From assembly GCF_002749895.1 (NCBI RefSeq), contig NZ_NBUS01000038.1, positions 133,913-172,044 of the forward strand: 38,132 nt of DNA. The letters are read 5' to 3'. A program made the translations under genes and the position numbers. Below, piece by piece: positions 17,548-27,453 of the stretch (within the stretch, counting starts at the first letter, position 1; each line of letters begins with the position of its first letter). The notes under the pieces were generated by a model. The model saw only the letters and a program-made list of their open reading frames with translations. It had not been told where the DNA came from and searched no databases. This DNA is from Vibrio fujianensis (lineage in GTDB: Bacteria; Pseudomonadota; Gammaproteobacteria; Enterobacterales; Vibrionaceae).

Positions 17548-17598
17548 TTGTTTAAGTCGAATGATTTAACGGCGCTGGCTCAACAATTTGGAACATAG
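17548..17598 (+). CDS. Possible 16-residue leader peptide before secG
   Basis: A TTG start (17548) lies nine bases after a near-perfect Shine-Dalgarno GAGGAGG (17532-17538). The frame reads MFKSNDLTALAQQFGT and stops with TAG at 17596-17598, whose bases run into the secG ribosome site (AGGTGG), nine bases before the secG ATG. Nothing but the ribosome site and tight coupling supports translation. The rare start codon and short length make chance quite possible. Confidence 0.3.
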   Translation: MFKSNDLTALAQQFGT

Positions 17599-17607
17599 GT
17601 GGAAGTC

Positions 17608-17943
17608 ATGTTTAGCGTTCTACTTGTGATTTACCTGTTGGCAGCGGTTGGTATAATTGGCCTCGTATTGATTCAGCAAGGTAAAGGCGCAGATATGGGA
17701 GCCTCTTTCGGGGCTGGTGCTTCAAACACAGTGTTTGGCGCGAGCGGCTCAGGTAGTTTTCTAACCCGAATGACTGCAATTTTTGCAACCGTATTTTTTG
17801 TTATTAGCTTAGTGTTAGGCAATATGTCTACTCACAAAATTGAGTCTCAATGGGTTGATCCATTACAAGGTCAAGTTATCGAGCAAGCTAATGATACAGT
17901 GAGTGAAGTTCCTCCCGCATCAGGTGATGAAATTCCTCAATAA
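17608..17943 (+). CDS. secG: Protein translocase subunit SecG
   Basis: SecG is the accessory subunit of the SecYEG translocon. The 111 residues have TM1 (about 2-22), the conserved cytoplasmic loop (QQGKGADMGASFGAGASNTVFG, 23-44), TM2 (about 51-71) and a hydrophilic acidic tail. The start is the ATG at 17608, with AGGTGG six bases before it. A GTG three codons up, inside the ribosome site, is rejected. It lies between glmM and a tRNA-Leu gene, as is common in gammaproteobacteria. Confidence 0.95.
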   Translation: MFSVLLVIYLLAAVGIIGLVLIQQGKGADMGASFGAGASNTVFGASGSGSFLTRMTAIFATVFFVISLVLGNMSTHKIESQWVDPLQGQVIEQANDTVSEVPPASGDEIPQ

Positions 17944-17962
17944 CTTATCGTTACGATAAGTT
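17942..17962 (+). repeat. Hairpin between secG and tRNA-Leu
   Basis: AACTTATCG (17942-17950) and CGATAAGTT (17954-17962) form a perfect 9-bp stem with loop TTA that begins inside the secG stop codon. There is no T-run, so it is more likely a processing or 3'-stability element than a terminator. Confidence 0.6.
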
Positions 17963-17970
17963 CAGGTTAT

Positions 17971-18054
17971 GCCGAGATGGTGAAATTGGTAGACACACTA
18001 GCATGAGGTGCTAGCGCCTTAGGTGTGAGGGTTCGAGTCCCTCTCTCGGCACCA
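17971..18054 (+). tRNA. tRNA-Leu (anticodon GAG)
   Basis: An 84-nt class II tRNA with encoded CCA. The acceptor stem GCCGAGA pairs with TCTCGGC. The anticodon stem CTAGC/GCTAG holds the loop ATGAGGT with anticodon GAG at 18005-18007. A short variable arm and the TTCGAGT T-loop follow. It reads CUC/CUU leucine codons. Confidence 0.97.
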
Positions 18055-18065
18055 TATTTACAAAC

Positions 18066-18095
18066 TTGTAAATTATACCTTGTACAGCTTATAAT
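18066..18095 (+). promoter_or_regulatory. Candidate metY promoter
   Basis: TTGTAA (18066-18071), 18 bp and a perfect TATAAT (18090-18095) sit just before the initiator tRNA. The predicted start is about 9 nt upstream of the mature 5' end. The -35 overlaps the palindrome ATTTACAA-AC-TTGTAAAT (18056-18073). Confidence 0.6.
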
Positions 18096-18110
18096 TGCTT
18101 ACAAGTCGGA

Positions 18111-18187
<77 letters not shown>

Positions 18188-18209
18188 TTTTTTTATGGAT
18201 GCAAGTTTG

Positions 18210-18250
18210 GCAGTGTCAACCTCACTGCAATTGAGAAGGCATTCTCAATT
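18210..18250 (+). repeat. Two tandem hairpins in the metY-rimP leader
   Basis: GCAGTG/CACTGC (18210-18228) is followed immediately by AATTGAGAA/TTCTCAATT around GGCA (18229-18250). With the terminator at 18265 they make three successive stems between the tRNA and rimP, likely sites for tRNA 3' processing or attenuation. Confidence 0.55.
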
Positions 18251-18264
18251 TATCTGGGTCCAGC

Positions 18265-18297
18265 AACAAAAAACCCCGACTATCGGGGTTTTTTGTT
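18265..18297 (+). terminator. Strong terminator/attenuator between metY and rimP
   Basis: AACAAAAAACCCCGA (18265-18279) pairs perfectly with TCGGGGTTTTTTGTT (18283-18297), 15 bp with a 3-nt loop. It precedes the rimP-nusA-infB genes, so read-through here would set their expression. Confidence 0.88.
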
Positions 18298-18383
18298 ATC
18301 TGAATTTCATTACGTTAATTCAGGTGCTTGCTTGGAATTTAAATTGGGCTCTATGCCCTTTTTTTGTTTCTGGAGTGGTTTAA

Positions 18384-18839
18384 ATGACAGGTTTAGAAAG
18401 ACAACTTACTGAAATGCTTGAAGCTCCAGTGGTAGCATCAGGTTATGAACTCGTTGGACTGGAATTCGTACGTGCTGGTGAGCATTCTACATTGCGTATT
18501 TATATCGATCATGAAAATGGTATTACCGTTGATGATTGTGCAGAAGTGAGTCATCAAGTTAGTGCAGTATTGGATGTTGAAGACCCGATTACGGTTGCTT
18601 ATAACCTCGAAGTCTCCTCTCCTGGTTTAGAAAGACCACTCTTTAAAGCCGCGCATTATGAGCAGTTTATCGGTCACGATATCAATATCGTGTTAAAAAT
18701 GGCGGTAGGTAACCGTCGTAAATGGAAGGGAAAAATTCATACCGTAGAGGGTGAAACCATCCATATAATGGTTGATGGTCAAGAAGAGCATTTCGCTCTC
18801 AGCAACATTGCCAAAGCTAACCTGATCCCTAAATTTTAG
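18384..18839 (+). CDS. rimP: Ribosome maturation factor RimP
   Basis: RimP binds the 30S subunit and is needed for late steps of its maturation. The 151 residues have an alpha/beta N-terminal domain (about 1-80, with VGLEFVRAG and [11 protein letters not shown]), the conserved [11 protein letters not shown] motif (about 76-86) and a C-terminal SH3-like barrel. The ATG follows TGGAGTGG. It is the first protein gene of the nusA-infB operon, 34 bp before nusA. Confidence 0.96.
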   Translation: MTGLERQLTEMLEAPVVASGYELVGLEFVRAGEHSTLRIYIDHENGITVDDCAEVSHQVSAVLDVEDPITVAYNLEVSSPGLERPLFKAAHYEQFIGHDINIVLKMAVGNRRKWKGKIHTVEGETIHIMVDGQEEHFALSNIAKANLIPKF

Positions 18840-18873
18840 TTCTCCTAGAGAAAAGAGCTTAAGAGGCTATACC

Positions 18874-20361
18874 ATGAGTAAAGAAATTTTAGCGGTTGTT
18901 GAGGCGGTTTCGAATGAGAAAGCAGTTCCTCGTGAGCGTATCTTCGAAGCGCTAGAAGTCGCACTGGCCACATCAACCAAGAAAAAACATGACATTGAAA
19001 TTGATGTTCGTGTCGCGATTGACCGTAAAACGGGAGAGTTTGAAACTTTCCGCCGTTGGTTAGTGGTTGATGAAGTTGAAAATCCGACCAAAGAAATCTC
19101 TTTTGATGCCGCAAATTATGATGATGAAACGGTACAATTAGGCGATTACGTTGAGGATCAGATTGAATCGGTTACTTTTGATCGCATCACAACCCAAACG
19201 GCGAAGCAAGTGATCGTACAGAAAGTTCGTGAAGCTGAGCGTGCGCAGATTGTCGAGCAGTTTATCGACAATGAAGGTGAGCTAGTGACAGGCGTGGTCA
19301 AAAAGGTCAATCGTGACACGGTGATCTTAGACTTAGGTAACAATGCTGAAGCTGTGATTTTACGCGATGATCAACTGCCGCGAGAAAATTTCCGTTCTGG
19401 TGACCGTGTTCGAGGGCTGCTTTATAAAGTGGCTCCGGAAGCTCGAGGTTTTCAGCTGTTCATTACCCGTTCAAAACCAGAAATGTTAGCGGAGCTGTTC
19501 CGCGTTGAAGTTCCTGAAATTGGTGAAGAGCTGATTGAATTGAAAGCTGCTGCTCGAGATCCTGGCTCGCGTGCGAAAATCGCAGTGAAAACCAACGACA
19601 AACGTATTGACCCAGTTGGCGCTTGTGTTGGGATGCGTGGTGCTCGTGTTCAAGCCGTGTCTGGCGAACTTGGTGGTGAGCGTATTGATATCGTGTTGTG
19701 GGATGATAACCCTGCACAATTTGTGATCAATGCAATGGCACCAGCCGATGTTGCCTCGATCATCGTTGATGAAGATGCACATGCAATGGATATCGCTGTC
19801 GAGGCTGATAACCTTGCGCAAGCGATCGGCCGTAATGGTCAGAACGTCCGTCTTGCATCTCAGCTAACCGGTTGGGAACTGAATGTGATGACCGTAGCTG
19901 ATTTACAGAAAAAGCACCAAGAAGAGTCTATGGCTTCAATCGAAAACTTCATGAAGTATCTCGATATTGAGCAAGACTTTGCTGAGATGTTAGTCGAAGA
20001 AGGCTTCTCTACATTAGAAGAGATAGCTTATGTTCCAGTTAACGAGTTACTGGAAATTGATGGATTAAACGATGATCTGATCGAAGAGTTAAGAACTCGA
20101 GCAAAAGATGCTTTAACCACCATGGCTCTCGCGCAAGAAGAGACATATGAAGGGCTTGAACCTGCAGATGATCTACTTGCTCTACCAGGTTTAGAGCGTG
20201 AAATGGCATTTAAATTGGCTGCGAAAGGGGTTGCAACTCTAGAAGATCTCGCAGATCAAGGCATCGATGATCTCGAAGGTATTGAAGGCCTAACCGAGCA
20301 ACGTGCGGGCGAATTGATTATGGCGGCTCGCAATATTTGTTGGTTTGGCGAAGACGCATAA
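18874..20361 (+). CDS. nusA: Transcription termination/antitermination factor NusA
   Basis: NusA binds RNA polymerase and nascent RNA and controls pausing, intrinsic termination and rRNA antitermination. The 495 residues have an N-terminal polymerase-binding domain (1-130), an S1 domain (about 134-200, starting [11 protein letters not shown]), KH1 and KH2 (about 205-345, with GRNGQN at 318-323) and two acidic C-terminal helix-hairpin-helix repeats (about 364-490). The ATG has AAGAGG before it. It is in an operon with rimP and infB; autoregulation of this operon by NusA is known in E. coli. Confidence 0.97.
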   Translation: MSKEILAVVEAVSNEKAVPRERIFEALEVALATSTKKKHDIEIDVRVAIDRKTGEFETFRRWLVVDEVENPTKEISFDAANYDDETVQLGDYVEDQIESVTFDRITTQTAKQVIVQKVREAERAQIVEQFIDNEGELVTGVVKKVNRDTVILDLGNNAEAVILRDDQLPRENFRSGDRVRGLLYKVAPEARGFQLFITRSKPEMLAELFRVEVPEIGEELIELKAAARDPGSRAKIAVKTNDKRIDPVGACVGMRGARVQAVSGELGGERIDIVLWDDNPAQFVINAMAPADVASIIVDEDAHAMDIAVEADNLAQAIGRNGQNVRLASQLTGWELNVMTVADLQKKHQEESMASIENFMKYLDIEQDFAEMLVEEGFSTLEEIAYVPVNELLEIDGLNDDLIEELRTRAKDALTTMALAQEETYEGLEPADDLLALPGLEREMAFKLAAKGVATLEDLADQGIDDLEGIEGLTEQRAGELIMAARNICWFGEDA

Positions 20362-20385
20362 GTTTCAGCAAGGGGAGAAAGCGGC

Positions 20386-23085
20386 ATGACACAACTTACA
20401 GTTAAAACACTGAGTGAAGAAATTGGTACTCCAGTTGACCGCTTATTAGAGCAACTTGCTGATGCTGGTATGACAAAAGCGAGTTCGGATAGCGTGACTG
20501 AAGACGAAAAGCAAAAACTGCTTGCCCATCTACGCAAAGAACATGGTGATGGTTCAGAACCGACTCGTTTAACACTCCAGCGTAAAACTCGCAGTACACT
20601 GAGTGTGAATGCAGGTGGCGGTAAAAGTAAGAATGTTCAGGTTGAAGTGCGCAAAAAACGGACGTATGTTAAGCGCAGTGTAATCGAAGATGAAGCGAAA
20701 CGCGAAGCCGAAGAAGCAGCTCAGCGTGAAGCGGAAGAAAAAGCAAAACGTGAGGCAGATGAAGCGTTGAAACGTGAAGCTGAAGAGAAAGCAGCACGAG
20801 AAGCGCAAGAGAAAGCCCAGCGTGAAGCGGAAGAGAAGGCAAAACGCGAAGCTGAAGAAAAAGCGAAGCGTGATACGCCAGAGCAGAAAGCCAAACGTGA
20901 GCGTTCTGCACAAGATAAATTAAAGCAAGAAGCAGCGCGAAAAGAGGCCGAGGAATTAAAACGTCGCCAGGAAGAAGAGGCGAAGCGTAAGGCTGAAGAG
21001 GAAAGTCAGCGTCAGCTTGAAATAGCGCGCGAATTGGCCGAAAAAAATAAAGAGCGTTGGTCTGCTGAAGAAGAGAAAACAGGTGCTATGCAAGAAGATA
21101 CAGATTACCATCTAACCACTTCACATTATGCTCGTGAAGCGGAAGATGAGGCAGACCGTCGTGAAGAAGGCGCTCGTCGTGCAGCGAAAGCGAAAAAGAC
21201 CAAAATGTCTTCTCGTGATGATAAACAAGAGCGTAATTCACGTCCTCGTGGTGGTAAAGCTGGCCGTAAAGGTCGCATTCATAAACCAACTTCTATGCAA
21301 CATGGCTTTGATAAGAGTGCGATTGTTGCGAAATCTGACGTCGTTATTGGTGAAACCATTGTCGTTTCTGAATTAGCCAATAAAATGTCAGTCAAAGCGA
21401 CTGAAGTGATCAAAGTTATGATGAAAATGGGCGCGATGGCGACCATTAACCAAGTGATTGATCAAGAAACGGCTCAGTTAGTTGCGGAAGAAATGGGTCA
21501 CAAAGTCGTTCTTCGTAAAGAAAACGAGCTAGAAGAAGCGATTCTTTCTGATCGTGATAACAAGTTTGAGGCGGTTTCACGTGCTCCGGTTGTCACCATT
21601 ATGGGGCACGTTGACCACGGTAAAACCTCAACACTTGACTACATTCGTCGCACTCACGTCGCGGATGCTGAAGCGGGTGGTATTACTCAGCATATCGGTG
21701 CTTACCACGTTGAGACACCAAGCGGGATGATTACCTTCCTAGATACTCCGGGACACGCGGCGTTTACTTCAATGCGTGCTCGTGGTGCTCAAGCAACAGA
21801 TATTGTTGTGCTGGTTGTTGCAGCTGATGATGGCGTCATGCCTCAAACGGTTGAAGCGATTCAGCATGCCAAGGCTGCTGGCGTTCCTCTTATTGTTGCC
21901 GTAAATAAGATCGATAAAGAAGATGCTAATCCTGATAACGTGAAAAACGAGCTAGCTCAATACGATATCATTCCTGAAGAATGGGGCGGAGAGAATATGT
22001 TCGTCCACATTTCAGCGAAACAAGGGACCAATATTGATGGCTTATTAGAAGCGATCCTATTGCAAGCCGAAGTACTAGAACTGACCGCCGTTAAAGATGG
22101 CATGGCTTCAGGGGTTGTTATCGAATCTCGTTTAGATAAAGGCCGAGGCCCAGTGGCGACCGTTCTTGTTCAGTCTGGTACTTTGAATAAAGGCGATATC
22201 GTACTTTGTGGTCAAGAATATGGCCGTGTTCGTGCAATGCGTGACGAATTGGGTAATGAAGTTGACCATGCGGGGCCATCTATTCCAGTCGAAATTCTCG
22301 GCCTATCGGGTGTACCGTCTGCAGGTGACGAAGCCACAGTCGTACGTGATGAACGTAAAGCACGTGAAGTTGCTAACTACCGTCAAGGTAAGTTCCGTGA
22401 AGTGAAACTCGCACGTCAACAAAAATCTAAACTTGAGAATATGTTCTCTAATATGGCCGCGGGTGATGTTGCCGAATTGAACGTGGTACTGAAAGCAGAC
22501 GTACAAGGTTCGGTGGAGGCGATTGCCGATTCACTGAGAAAACTTTCAACTGATGAAGTTAAAGTGAACATTGTTGGTTCTGGTGTTGGTGGTATTACCG
22601 AAACAGACGTTGTATTGGCTGCGGCTTCAAATGCGATTGTCGTTGGCTTTAACGTGCGAGCTGATGCTTCAGCGCGTCGTGCAATCGAAGCGGAAAATAT
22701 TGACCTACGTTATTATTCGATTATTTATCAGCTAATCGATGAAGTGAAACAGGCCATGAGCGGTATGCTCGCTCCTGAATTTAAGCAAGAGATCATTGGG
22801 CTTGCTGAAGTTCGTGACGTATTTAAATCACCGAAACTGGGTGCTATTGCTGGTTGTATGGTGACAGAAGGTGTGATTAAGCGTCATAGCCCGATTCGTG
22901 TACTGCGTGATAACGTGGTGATTTATGAAGGTGAGCTTGAATCATTACGTCGCTTTAAAGATGATGTTTCTGAAGTGAAAAATGGTTACGAATGTGGTAT
23001 CGGCGTTAAGAACTACAACGACGTGCGCGTTGGTGACCAGATTGAGGTCTTCGAAACCGTTGAAATCCAGCGTACCATCGACTAG
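20386..23085 (+). CDS. infB: Translation initiation factor IF-2
   Basis: IF-2 is a GTPase that places fMet-tRNA on the 30S subunit and promotes subunit joining. The 899 residues have IF2_N (1-52), a charged Lys/Glu/Arg/Ala helix of imperfect eight-residue repeats (about 105-230, units like KREAEEKA), a basic linker, a second IF2_N region (about 308-375), the G domain (G1 GHVDHGKT 407-414, G3 DTPGH 453-457, G4 NKID 507-510) and domains II-IV ending in the fMet-tRNA-binding domain. The ATG follows AAGGGGAG. E. coli makes shorter forms from internal starts; I cannot assign them here. Confidence 0.97.
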   Translation: MTQLTVKTLSEEIGTPVDRLLEQLADAGMTKASSDSVTEDEKQKLLAHLRKEHGDGSEPTRLTLQRKTRSTLSVNAGGGKSKNVQVEVRKKRTYVKRSVIEDEAKREAEEAAQREAEEKAKREADEALKREAEEKAAREAQEKAQREAEEKAKREAEEKAKRDTPEQKAKRERSAQDKLKQEAARKEAEELKRRQEEEAKRKAEEESQRQLEIARELAEKNKERWSAEEEKTGAMQEDTDYHLTTSHYAREAEDEADRREEGARRAAKAKKTKMSSRDDKQERNSRPRGGKAGRKGRIHKPTSMQHGFDKSAIVAKSDVVIGETIVVSELANKMSVKATEVIKVMMKMGAMATINQVIDQETAQLVAEEMGHKVVLRKENELEEAILSDRDNKFEAVSRAPVVTIMGHVDHGKTSTLDYIRRTHVADAEAGGITQHIGAYHVETPSGMITFLDTPGHAAFTSMRARGAQATDIVVLVVAADDGVMPQTVEAIQHAKAAGVPLIVAVNKIDKEDANPDNVKNELAQYDIIPEEWGGENMFVHISAKQGTNIDGLLEAILLQAEVLELTAVKDGMASGVVIESRLDKGRGPVATVLVQSGTLNKGDIVLCGQEYGRVRAMRDELGNEVDHAGPSIPVEILGLSGVPSAGDEATVVRDERKAREVANYRQGKFREVKLARQQKSKLENMFSNMAAGDVAELNVVLKADVQGSVEAIADSLRKLSTDEVKVNIVGSGVGGITETDVVLAAASNAIVVGFNVRADASARRAIEAENIDLRYYSIIYQLIDEVKQAMSGMLAPEFKQEIIGLAEVRDVFKSPKLGAIAGCMVTEGVIKRHSPIRVLRDNVVIYEGELESLRRFKDDVSEVKNGYECGIGVKNYNDVRVGDQIEVFETVEIQRTID

Positions 23086-23130
23086 CAACTAAAATTGCAT
23101 TAACGGTAATGTTAGGTTGTTGAATACACC

Positions 23131-23158
23131 ATGGGGGGCTGGGAAACCATCCCCCCAT
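23131..23158 (+). repeat. GNRA-capped hairpin between infB and rbfA
   Basis: ATGGGGGG (23131-23138) pairs with CCCCCCAT (23151-23158). After a C-T mismatch, TGG/CCA closes a GAAA tetraloop. Only a weak T-rich stretch (TCTTTCT) follows. It is a very stable structure 23 nt before the rbfA start. Confidence 0.8.
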
Positions 23159-23181
23159 TCTTTCTACTAGTGAGAAAAAAT

Positions 23182-23577
23182 ATGCCAAAAGAATTTAGCC
23201 GAACCCAACGTGTGGCTCAGCAATTACAAAAAGAACTTGCCATGATCCTACAGCGTGAAGTCCGTGATTCACGATTAGGTATGGTAACGATTTCTGATGT
23301 CGAAGTATCACGCGATCTCGCTTATGCCAAAGTCTTTGTTACCTTTTTATGTATTGGCGAACAGACGCCTGAATCATGCTTAAAGGCATTGCGTGAGCAT
23401 GAAGTTCATATTCGAATGATGCTCGGTAAGCGTATCCGCTTGCGTCTGACTCCTGAAATTCGCTTTTATTACGACAATACATTAGTTGAAGGGATGCGGA
23501 TGTCGAATTTAGTGACTGAAGTGGTCAATCAAGATAAACGACGCCAACAAGATTCAGGTCGAGAGGACGAAGAGTAA
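23182..23577 (+). CDS. rbfA: 30S ribosome-binding factor RbfA
   Basis: RbfA is a cold-shock assembly factor that binds near helix 1 of 16S rRNA in immature 30S particles. The 131 residues form one KH-like domain ([49 protein letters not shown]). The ATG at 23182 ([11 protein letters not shown]) has a weak ribosome site. The frame is open 17 codons upstream, into the GNRA hairpin, which is rejected. The stop codon overlaps the truB start by one base (TAATG), indicating translational coupling. Confidence 0.95.
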   Translation: MPKEFSRTQRVAQQLQKELAMILQREVRDSRLGMVTISDVEVSRDLAYAKVFVTFLCIGEQTPESCLKALREHEVHIRMMLGKRIRLRLTPEIRFYYDNTLVEGMRMSNLVTEVVNQDKRRQQDSGREDEE

Positions 23578-24512
23578 TGGCACGACGTCGTAAAGGCCGT
23601 GCAATTAACGGCGTCTTACTACTCGATAAAACCACGGGCATCTCATCGAACGATATACTACAGAAAGTGAAACGCCTCTATTTTGCCGAAAAAGCAGGAC
23701 ACACTGGTGCGCTTGATCCATTAGCGACGGGGATGTTACCGATTTGTTTGGGCGAGGCGACCAAGTTTTCTCAATTTTTACTCGATTCGGATAAGCGTTA
23801 TCGTGTGATTGCTAAACTAGGTCAGCGTACTAATACCTCTGACTCGGATGGTGAAGTGGTTGAGACCCGTCCAGTTCAGGTCGATAGAGAGACATTACTC
23901 GCTAAGGTGGCAAGTTTTCGTGGCCAAACGGATCAGATTCCCTCGATGTTTTCAGCGCTTAAATATCAAGGGCGTCCACTTTACGAGTATGCTCGCCAAG
24001 GTATCGAGGTTCCGCGAGAAGCACGTAAAATACAGGTTTATGAAATTATTTTGCATCGTTTTGAGGATGATGAAGTAGAACTGGAAGTACATTGTTCTAA
24101 AGGTACTTATATTCGAACTATCGTTGATGATCTCGGTGAAATGCTTGGGTGTGGTGCGCACGTGACCATGCTACGTCGTATCGGTGTAGCGAACTACCCA
24201 GCGCAAAATATGGTGACACTAGCACAGCTTAACCAACGGGTTGAGCAAGCTCAACGAGAAGGTTCAGATCCTTACTCAGCCCTTGATGCACTTTTATTGC
24301 CGATGGATACCGCAGTACAAGATTTACCAGAAGTCAATCTAATTGCTGAACTGGTGGATATGGTGCAACATGGTCAAGCCGTCCAAGTGTTTGGTGCACC
24401 AAGTGAAGGGTTAGTACGAATGACCGGTGGTGAAGAGAAGCGTTTTCTCGGTGTTGCTCAGATTGATGATGATGGAAAGATCGCGCCAAAACGTTTGGTG
24501 GTTTACTCCTAG
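23577..24512 (+). CDS. truB: tRNA pseudouridine(55) synthase TruB
   Basis: TruB makes pseudouridine 55 in the T-loop of tRNAs and also acts as a tRNA chaperone. The 311 residues have the catalytic domain with nucleophile D47 in [13 protein letters not shown], the conserved [15 protein letters not shown] and [13 protein letters not shown] motifs, and a C-terminal PUA-like domain (about 250-311). Its ATG shares one base with the rbfA stop. It is the last gene before the rpsO promoter. Confidence 0.97.
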   Translation: MARRRKGRAINGVLLLDKTTGISSNDILQKVKRLYFAEKAGHTGALDPLATGMLPICLGEATKFSQFLLDSDKRYRVIAKLGQRTNTSDSDGEVVETRPVQVDRETLLAKVASFRGQTDQIPSMFSALKYQGRPLYEYARQGIEVPREARKIQVYEIILHRFEDDEVELEVHCSKGTYIRTIVDDLGEMLGCGAHVTMLRRIGVANYPAQNMVTLAQLNQRVEQAQREGSDPYSALDALLLPMDTAVQDLPEVNLIAELVDMVQHGQAVQVFGAPSEGLVRMTGGEEKRFLGVAQIDDDGKIAPKRLVVYS

Positions 24513-24541
24513 GCTTCAGTGGCATAAAGCAATATTTGCGC

Positions 24542-24570
24542 TTGTATCAATAGGTTTTATTCCCTATAAT
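24542..24570 (+). promoter_or_regulatory. rpsO promoter
   Basis: TTGTAT (24542-24547), a 17-bp spacer and a perfect TATAAT (24565-24570) give a leader of about 65 nt before rpsO. Confidence 0.8.
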
Positions 24571-24642
24571 TCGCGCTTCTCGTGTCGGCTGAATCAGAGA
24601 TTGGCTGACACAACGATTAACTTAACTCTTTAGGAGAGAATA

Positions 24643-24912
24643 ATGTCTCTGAATGCAGAAACTAAAGCAGCAATCGTTGCTGAATACGCACGTAGCGAAG
24701 GCGACACTGGTTCACCAGAAGTACAAGTAGCACTACTGACTGCTTCTATCAACCATTTACAAGATCACTTTAAAGAACATAAAGGCGATCACCATAGCCG
24801 CCGTGGTCTGCTACGCATGGTTTCAAGCCGTCGTAAACTTCTAGATTACCTGAAAGGTAAAGATCTAGGACGTTACCAAGACCTAATCAAACGTCTAGGC
24901 CTACGTCGCTAA
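24643..24912 (+). CDS. rpsO: 30S ribosomal protein S15
   Basis: S15 is a primary binder of the 16S central domain and forms bridge B4 with the 50S subunit. The 89 residues match the universal length, with the conserved [24 protein letters not shown] and RRKLLDYLK rRNA-contact motifs. The ATG follows TTAGGAGAGAATA. It has its own promoter and terminator. In E. coli S15 represses its own translation through a leader pseudoknot; I did not model that here. Confidence 0.98.
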   Translation: MSLNAETKAAIVAEYARSEGDTGSPEVQVALLTASINHLQDHFKEHKGDHHSRRGLLRMVSSRRKLLDYLKGKDLGRYQDLIKRLGLRR

Positions 24913-24939
24913 TCAGTGACTGCATAGTACAGTTTGTTT

Positions 24940-24965
24940 AAAAAAGGGGCATTAGCCCCTTTTTT
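24940..24965 (+). terminator. rpsO terminator
   Basis: AAAAAAGGGGC (24940-24950) pairs with GCCCCTTTTTT (24955-24965), loop ATTA. Confidence 0.93.
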
Positions 24966-25015
24966 ATTATCTAAATTTGGCATATTCCCACCCAAGTAGT
25001 TTATACTAGATGCCG

Positions 25016-25034
25016 TCCAGCATTCAGTGCTGGA
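25016..25034 (+). repeat. First stem-loop of the pnp leader
   Basis: TCCAGCA (25016-25022) pairs with TGCTGGA (25028-25034). It follows a possible pnp promoter (TTGGCA 24977-24982, TATACT 25002-25007, spacer 19 bp, suboptimal). Confidence 0.5.
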
Positions 25035-25080
25035 TTTGTTATCTCTCACTGCATTACAGTCACCCAAGTCGGCCAGCAGG

Positions 25081-25136
25081 TCGCGGCTATTAAAAAGTGA
25101 TTTAGGCGATATAGAGTCTCTTTTTACTAGTCGCGA
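25081..25136 (+). promoter_or_regulatory. Long pnp leader stem, predicted RNase III/PNPase autoregulation site
   Basis: Arm 25081-25100 (begins TCGCGGCTA) pairs with 25117-25136 (ends TAGTCGCGA) over 20 positions with two mismatches and one G-U. In E. coli RNase III cuts a similar pnp leader stem and PNPase then destabilises its own mRNA. The same logic is inferred here. Confidence 0.7.
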
Positions 25137-25197
25137 TTGGTAATGCTTTGAGTGTTGATTAATTTATCTAGGTTTCTCCCTAGAAAAGGAAAACTCA

Positions 25198-27333
25198 ATG
25201 TTCGAAAAACCAGTAGTAAAAACATTCCAATACGGAAATCATACCGTTACATTAGAAACAGGCGTGATGGCACGTCAAGCCACCGCAGCCGTAATGGCAA
25301 CCATGGACGACACCGCCGTGTTTGTTTCAGTTGTCGGTAAAAAAGAGGCAGTACAAGGCCAAGACTTTTTCCCTCTCACAGTGAATTACCAAGAGCGTAC
25401 TTACGCAGCAGGTAAGATTCCTGGTGGCTTCTTTAAGCGTGAAGGTCGTCCTTCTGAAAGCGAAACCTTAATTGCACGTTTGATTGACCGTCCAATTCGT
25501 CCTCTTTTCCCTGATGCCTTCACAAATGAAGTTCAAGTGATTGCAACCGTTGTTTCGGTTAACCCGAATGTTCAGCCAGATATCATCACTATGATTGGTA
25601 CTTCGGCAGCTTTGGCGATTTCTGGTATTCCATTTAATGGTCCTATCGGTTCTGCTCGTGTGGGTCATATCGATGGTCAATTGGTGTTAAACCCAAGTCC
25701 AAAAGAATTAGACAAATCTCGTCTTGATCTTGTGGTTGCGGGTACTGAAGGCGCTGTGCTGATGGTTGAATCTGAAGCTGATATTCTGACTGAAGAGGAG
25801 ATGTTGGCTGCGGTAGTTTATGGTCATGAGCAACAGCAAGTGGTCATCAAGGCGATCAATGAATTCGCAGCTGAAGTCGCGACTCCCGCTTGGGAATGGC
25901 AAGCTCCAGAAGAAAACATTGCCCTAAAAGAAAAAATTGCTCAGTTAGCTGAAACTCGTTTTACCGAGGCTTACCAAATTACCGAAAAAATGGCGCGTTA
26001 TGAGCAAGTCGGTCAGATTAAGTCTGATGTGATTGACGCGCTATTAGCCGAAGATGACTCACTTGATGTGATGGATATCAAGAAAATGCTCGGCTCTCTT
26101 GAGAAAAAAGTGGTACGTAGCCGTATTATCGCCGGTGAGAAACGTATCGACGGGCGCGAGAAAGATATGATTCGTGCTTTAGATGTACGTACAGGAGTAT
26201 TACCACGTACTCACGGTAGCGCTTTGTTTACTCGTGGTGAGACTCAAGCTTTAGTCACCGCAACCTTAGGGACGCAGCGTGATGCACAAATTATTGATGA
26301 ACTGACAGGTGAGAAGAAAGATCACTTCTTATTGCATTATAACTTCCCTCCATACTGTGTGGGTGAAACTGGCTTTGTGGGTTCACCAAAGCGTCGTGAA
26401 ATTGGTCATGGTCGTTTAGCGAAACGTGGTATTGCGGCGGTGATGCCATCAGTGGATGAGTTCCCATACACCGTACGCGTTGTTTCTGAGATTACTGAAT
26501 CAAACGGTTCTTCTTCAATGGCATCTGTGTGTGGTTCATCACTAGCGTTGATGGATGCGGGTGTACCTATTAAAGCCTCTGTTGCCGGTATTGCGATGGG
26601 CTTGGTGAAAGAAGAGCAAGATTTTGTCGTCCTTTCTGACATTTTAGGTGATGAAGACCACCTAGGTGATATGGACTTTAAAGTTGCCGGTACCTCTAAT
26701 GGTGTGACGGCACTACAAATGGATATCAAGATCGAAGGCATTACTAAAGAGATCATGCAAATTGCGCTGAACCAAGCGAAAGGTGCACGTTTACACATCC
26801 TTTCTGTGATGGATCAAGCGATTGCTGGTGCACGTGATGATATCTCTGAATTTGCACCTCGTATCCACACGATGAAGATCAGTGCTGAAAAGATTAAAGA
26901 TGTGATCGGTAAAGGTGGTGCGGTTATCCGCATGTTGACTGAAGAAACCGGTACAACCATTGAAATTGAAGATGACGGTACGATCAAGATTGCCGCCACA
27001 GATGGTGATCAAGCCAAAGAAGCGATTCGTCGTATTGAGCAGATCACTGCAGAAGTTGAAGTGGGTAAAATTTACACCGGCAAAGTCGCTCGTCTAGCTG
27101 ATTTTGGTGCTTTCGTAACCGTGTTACCAGGCAAAGATGGCTTAGTCCATATTTCACAAATTGCTGATAAACGCATTGAAAAAGTGTCTGATGTTCTCTC
27201 TGAAGGCCAAGAAGTTCAAGTGAAAGTCTTAGAAATTGATCGTCAAGGCCGTGTTCGTTTGAGCATGAAAGAAGCGGTAGAAAAACCGGCAGAAGAAGCC
27301 CCTCAAGACAATGCGGCACCAACTGCGGAATAA
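25198..27333 (+). CDS. pnp: Polyribonucleotide nucleotidyltransferase (PNPase)
   Basis: PNPase is a phosphorolytic 3'-5' exoribonuclease, part of the degradosome and important for cold growth. The 711 residues have two RNase PH-like domains (about 10-210 and 320-540) joined by a helical domain. The second carries the catalytic [14 protein letters not shown] region (aspartates 491 and 493). A KH domain (GKGG at 571-574) and an S1 domain (about 623-692) follow, then a short acidic Ala/Pro tail. The ATG follows AAAAGGAAAACTCA. A long leader stem suggests RNase III-dependent autoregulation. Confidence 0.98.
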   Translation: MFEKPVVKTFQYGNHTVTLETGVMARQATAAVMATMDDTAVFVSVVGKKEAVQGQDFFPLTVNYQERTYAAGKIPGGFFKREGRPSESETLIARLIDRPIRPLFPDAFTNEVQVIATVVSVNPNVQPDIITMIGTSAALAISGIPFNGPIGSARVGHIDGQLVLNPSPKELDKSRLDLVVAGTEGAVLMVESEADILTEEEMLAAVVYGHEQQQVVIKAINEFAAEVATPAWEWQAPEENIALKEKIAQLAETRFTEAYQITEKMARYEQVGQIKSDVIDALLAEDDSLDVMDIKKMLGSLEKKVVRSRIIAGEKRIDGREKDMIRALDVRTGVLPRTHGSALFTRGETQALVTATLGTQRDAQIIDELTGEKKDHFLLHYNFPPYCVGETGFVGSPKRREIGHGRLAKRGIAAVMPSVDEFPYTVRVVSEITESNGSSSMASVCGSSLALMDAGVPIKASVAGIAMGLVKEEQDFVVLSDILGDEDHLGDMDFKVAGTSNGVTALQMDIKIEGITKEIMQIALNQAKGARLHILSVMDQAIAGARDDISEFAPRIHTMKISAEKIKDVIGKGGAVIRMLTEETGTTIEIEDDGTIKIAATDGDQAKEAIRRIEQITAEVEVGKIYTGKVARLADFGAFVTVLPGKDGLVHISQIADKRIEKVSDVLSEGQEVQVKVLEIDRQGRVRLSMKEAVEKPAEEAPQDNAAPTAE

Positions 27334-27345
27334 TAATTGCATTAT

Positions 27346-27418
27346 TGTTCTCGAAGAACAGTTTTCGCTTTTTGGGGACAAAGCATGATATAAAGGGAGC
27401 GTAATTCGCTCCCTTTTT
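27346..27418 (+). terminator. pnp terminators (two tandem hairpins)
   Basis: A small stem TGTTCT/AGAACA (27346-27360) is followed by a T-rich run. The main terminator is AAAGGGAGCG (27392-27401) paired with CGCTCCCTTT (27407-27416), then TT. Confidence 0.85.
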
Positions 27419-27453
27419 AATTGGATCATGCGAAATAACAGGAGTATGGATTT

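Noticed and set aside
20569-20913. Open frames antisense to the infB Lys/Glu repeat
   Set aside because: They arise from the repetitive codons of the charged linker. They have Phe/Leu/Cys-rich nonsense composition and no ribosome site.
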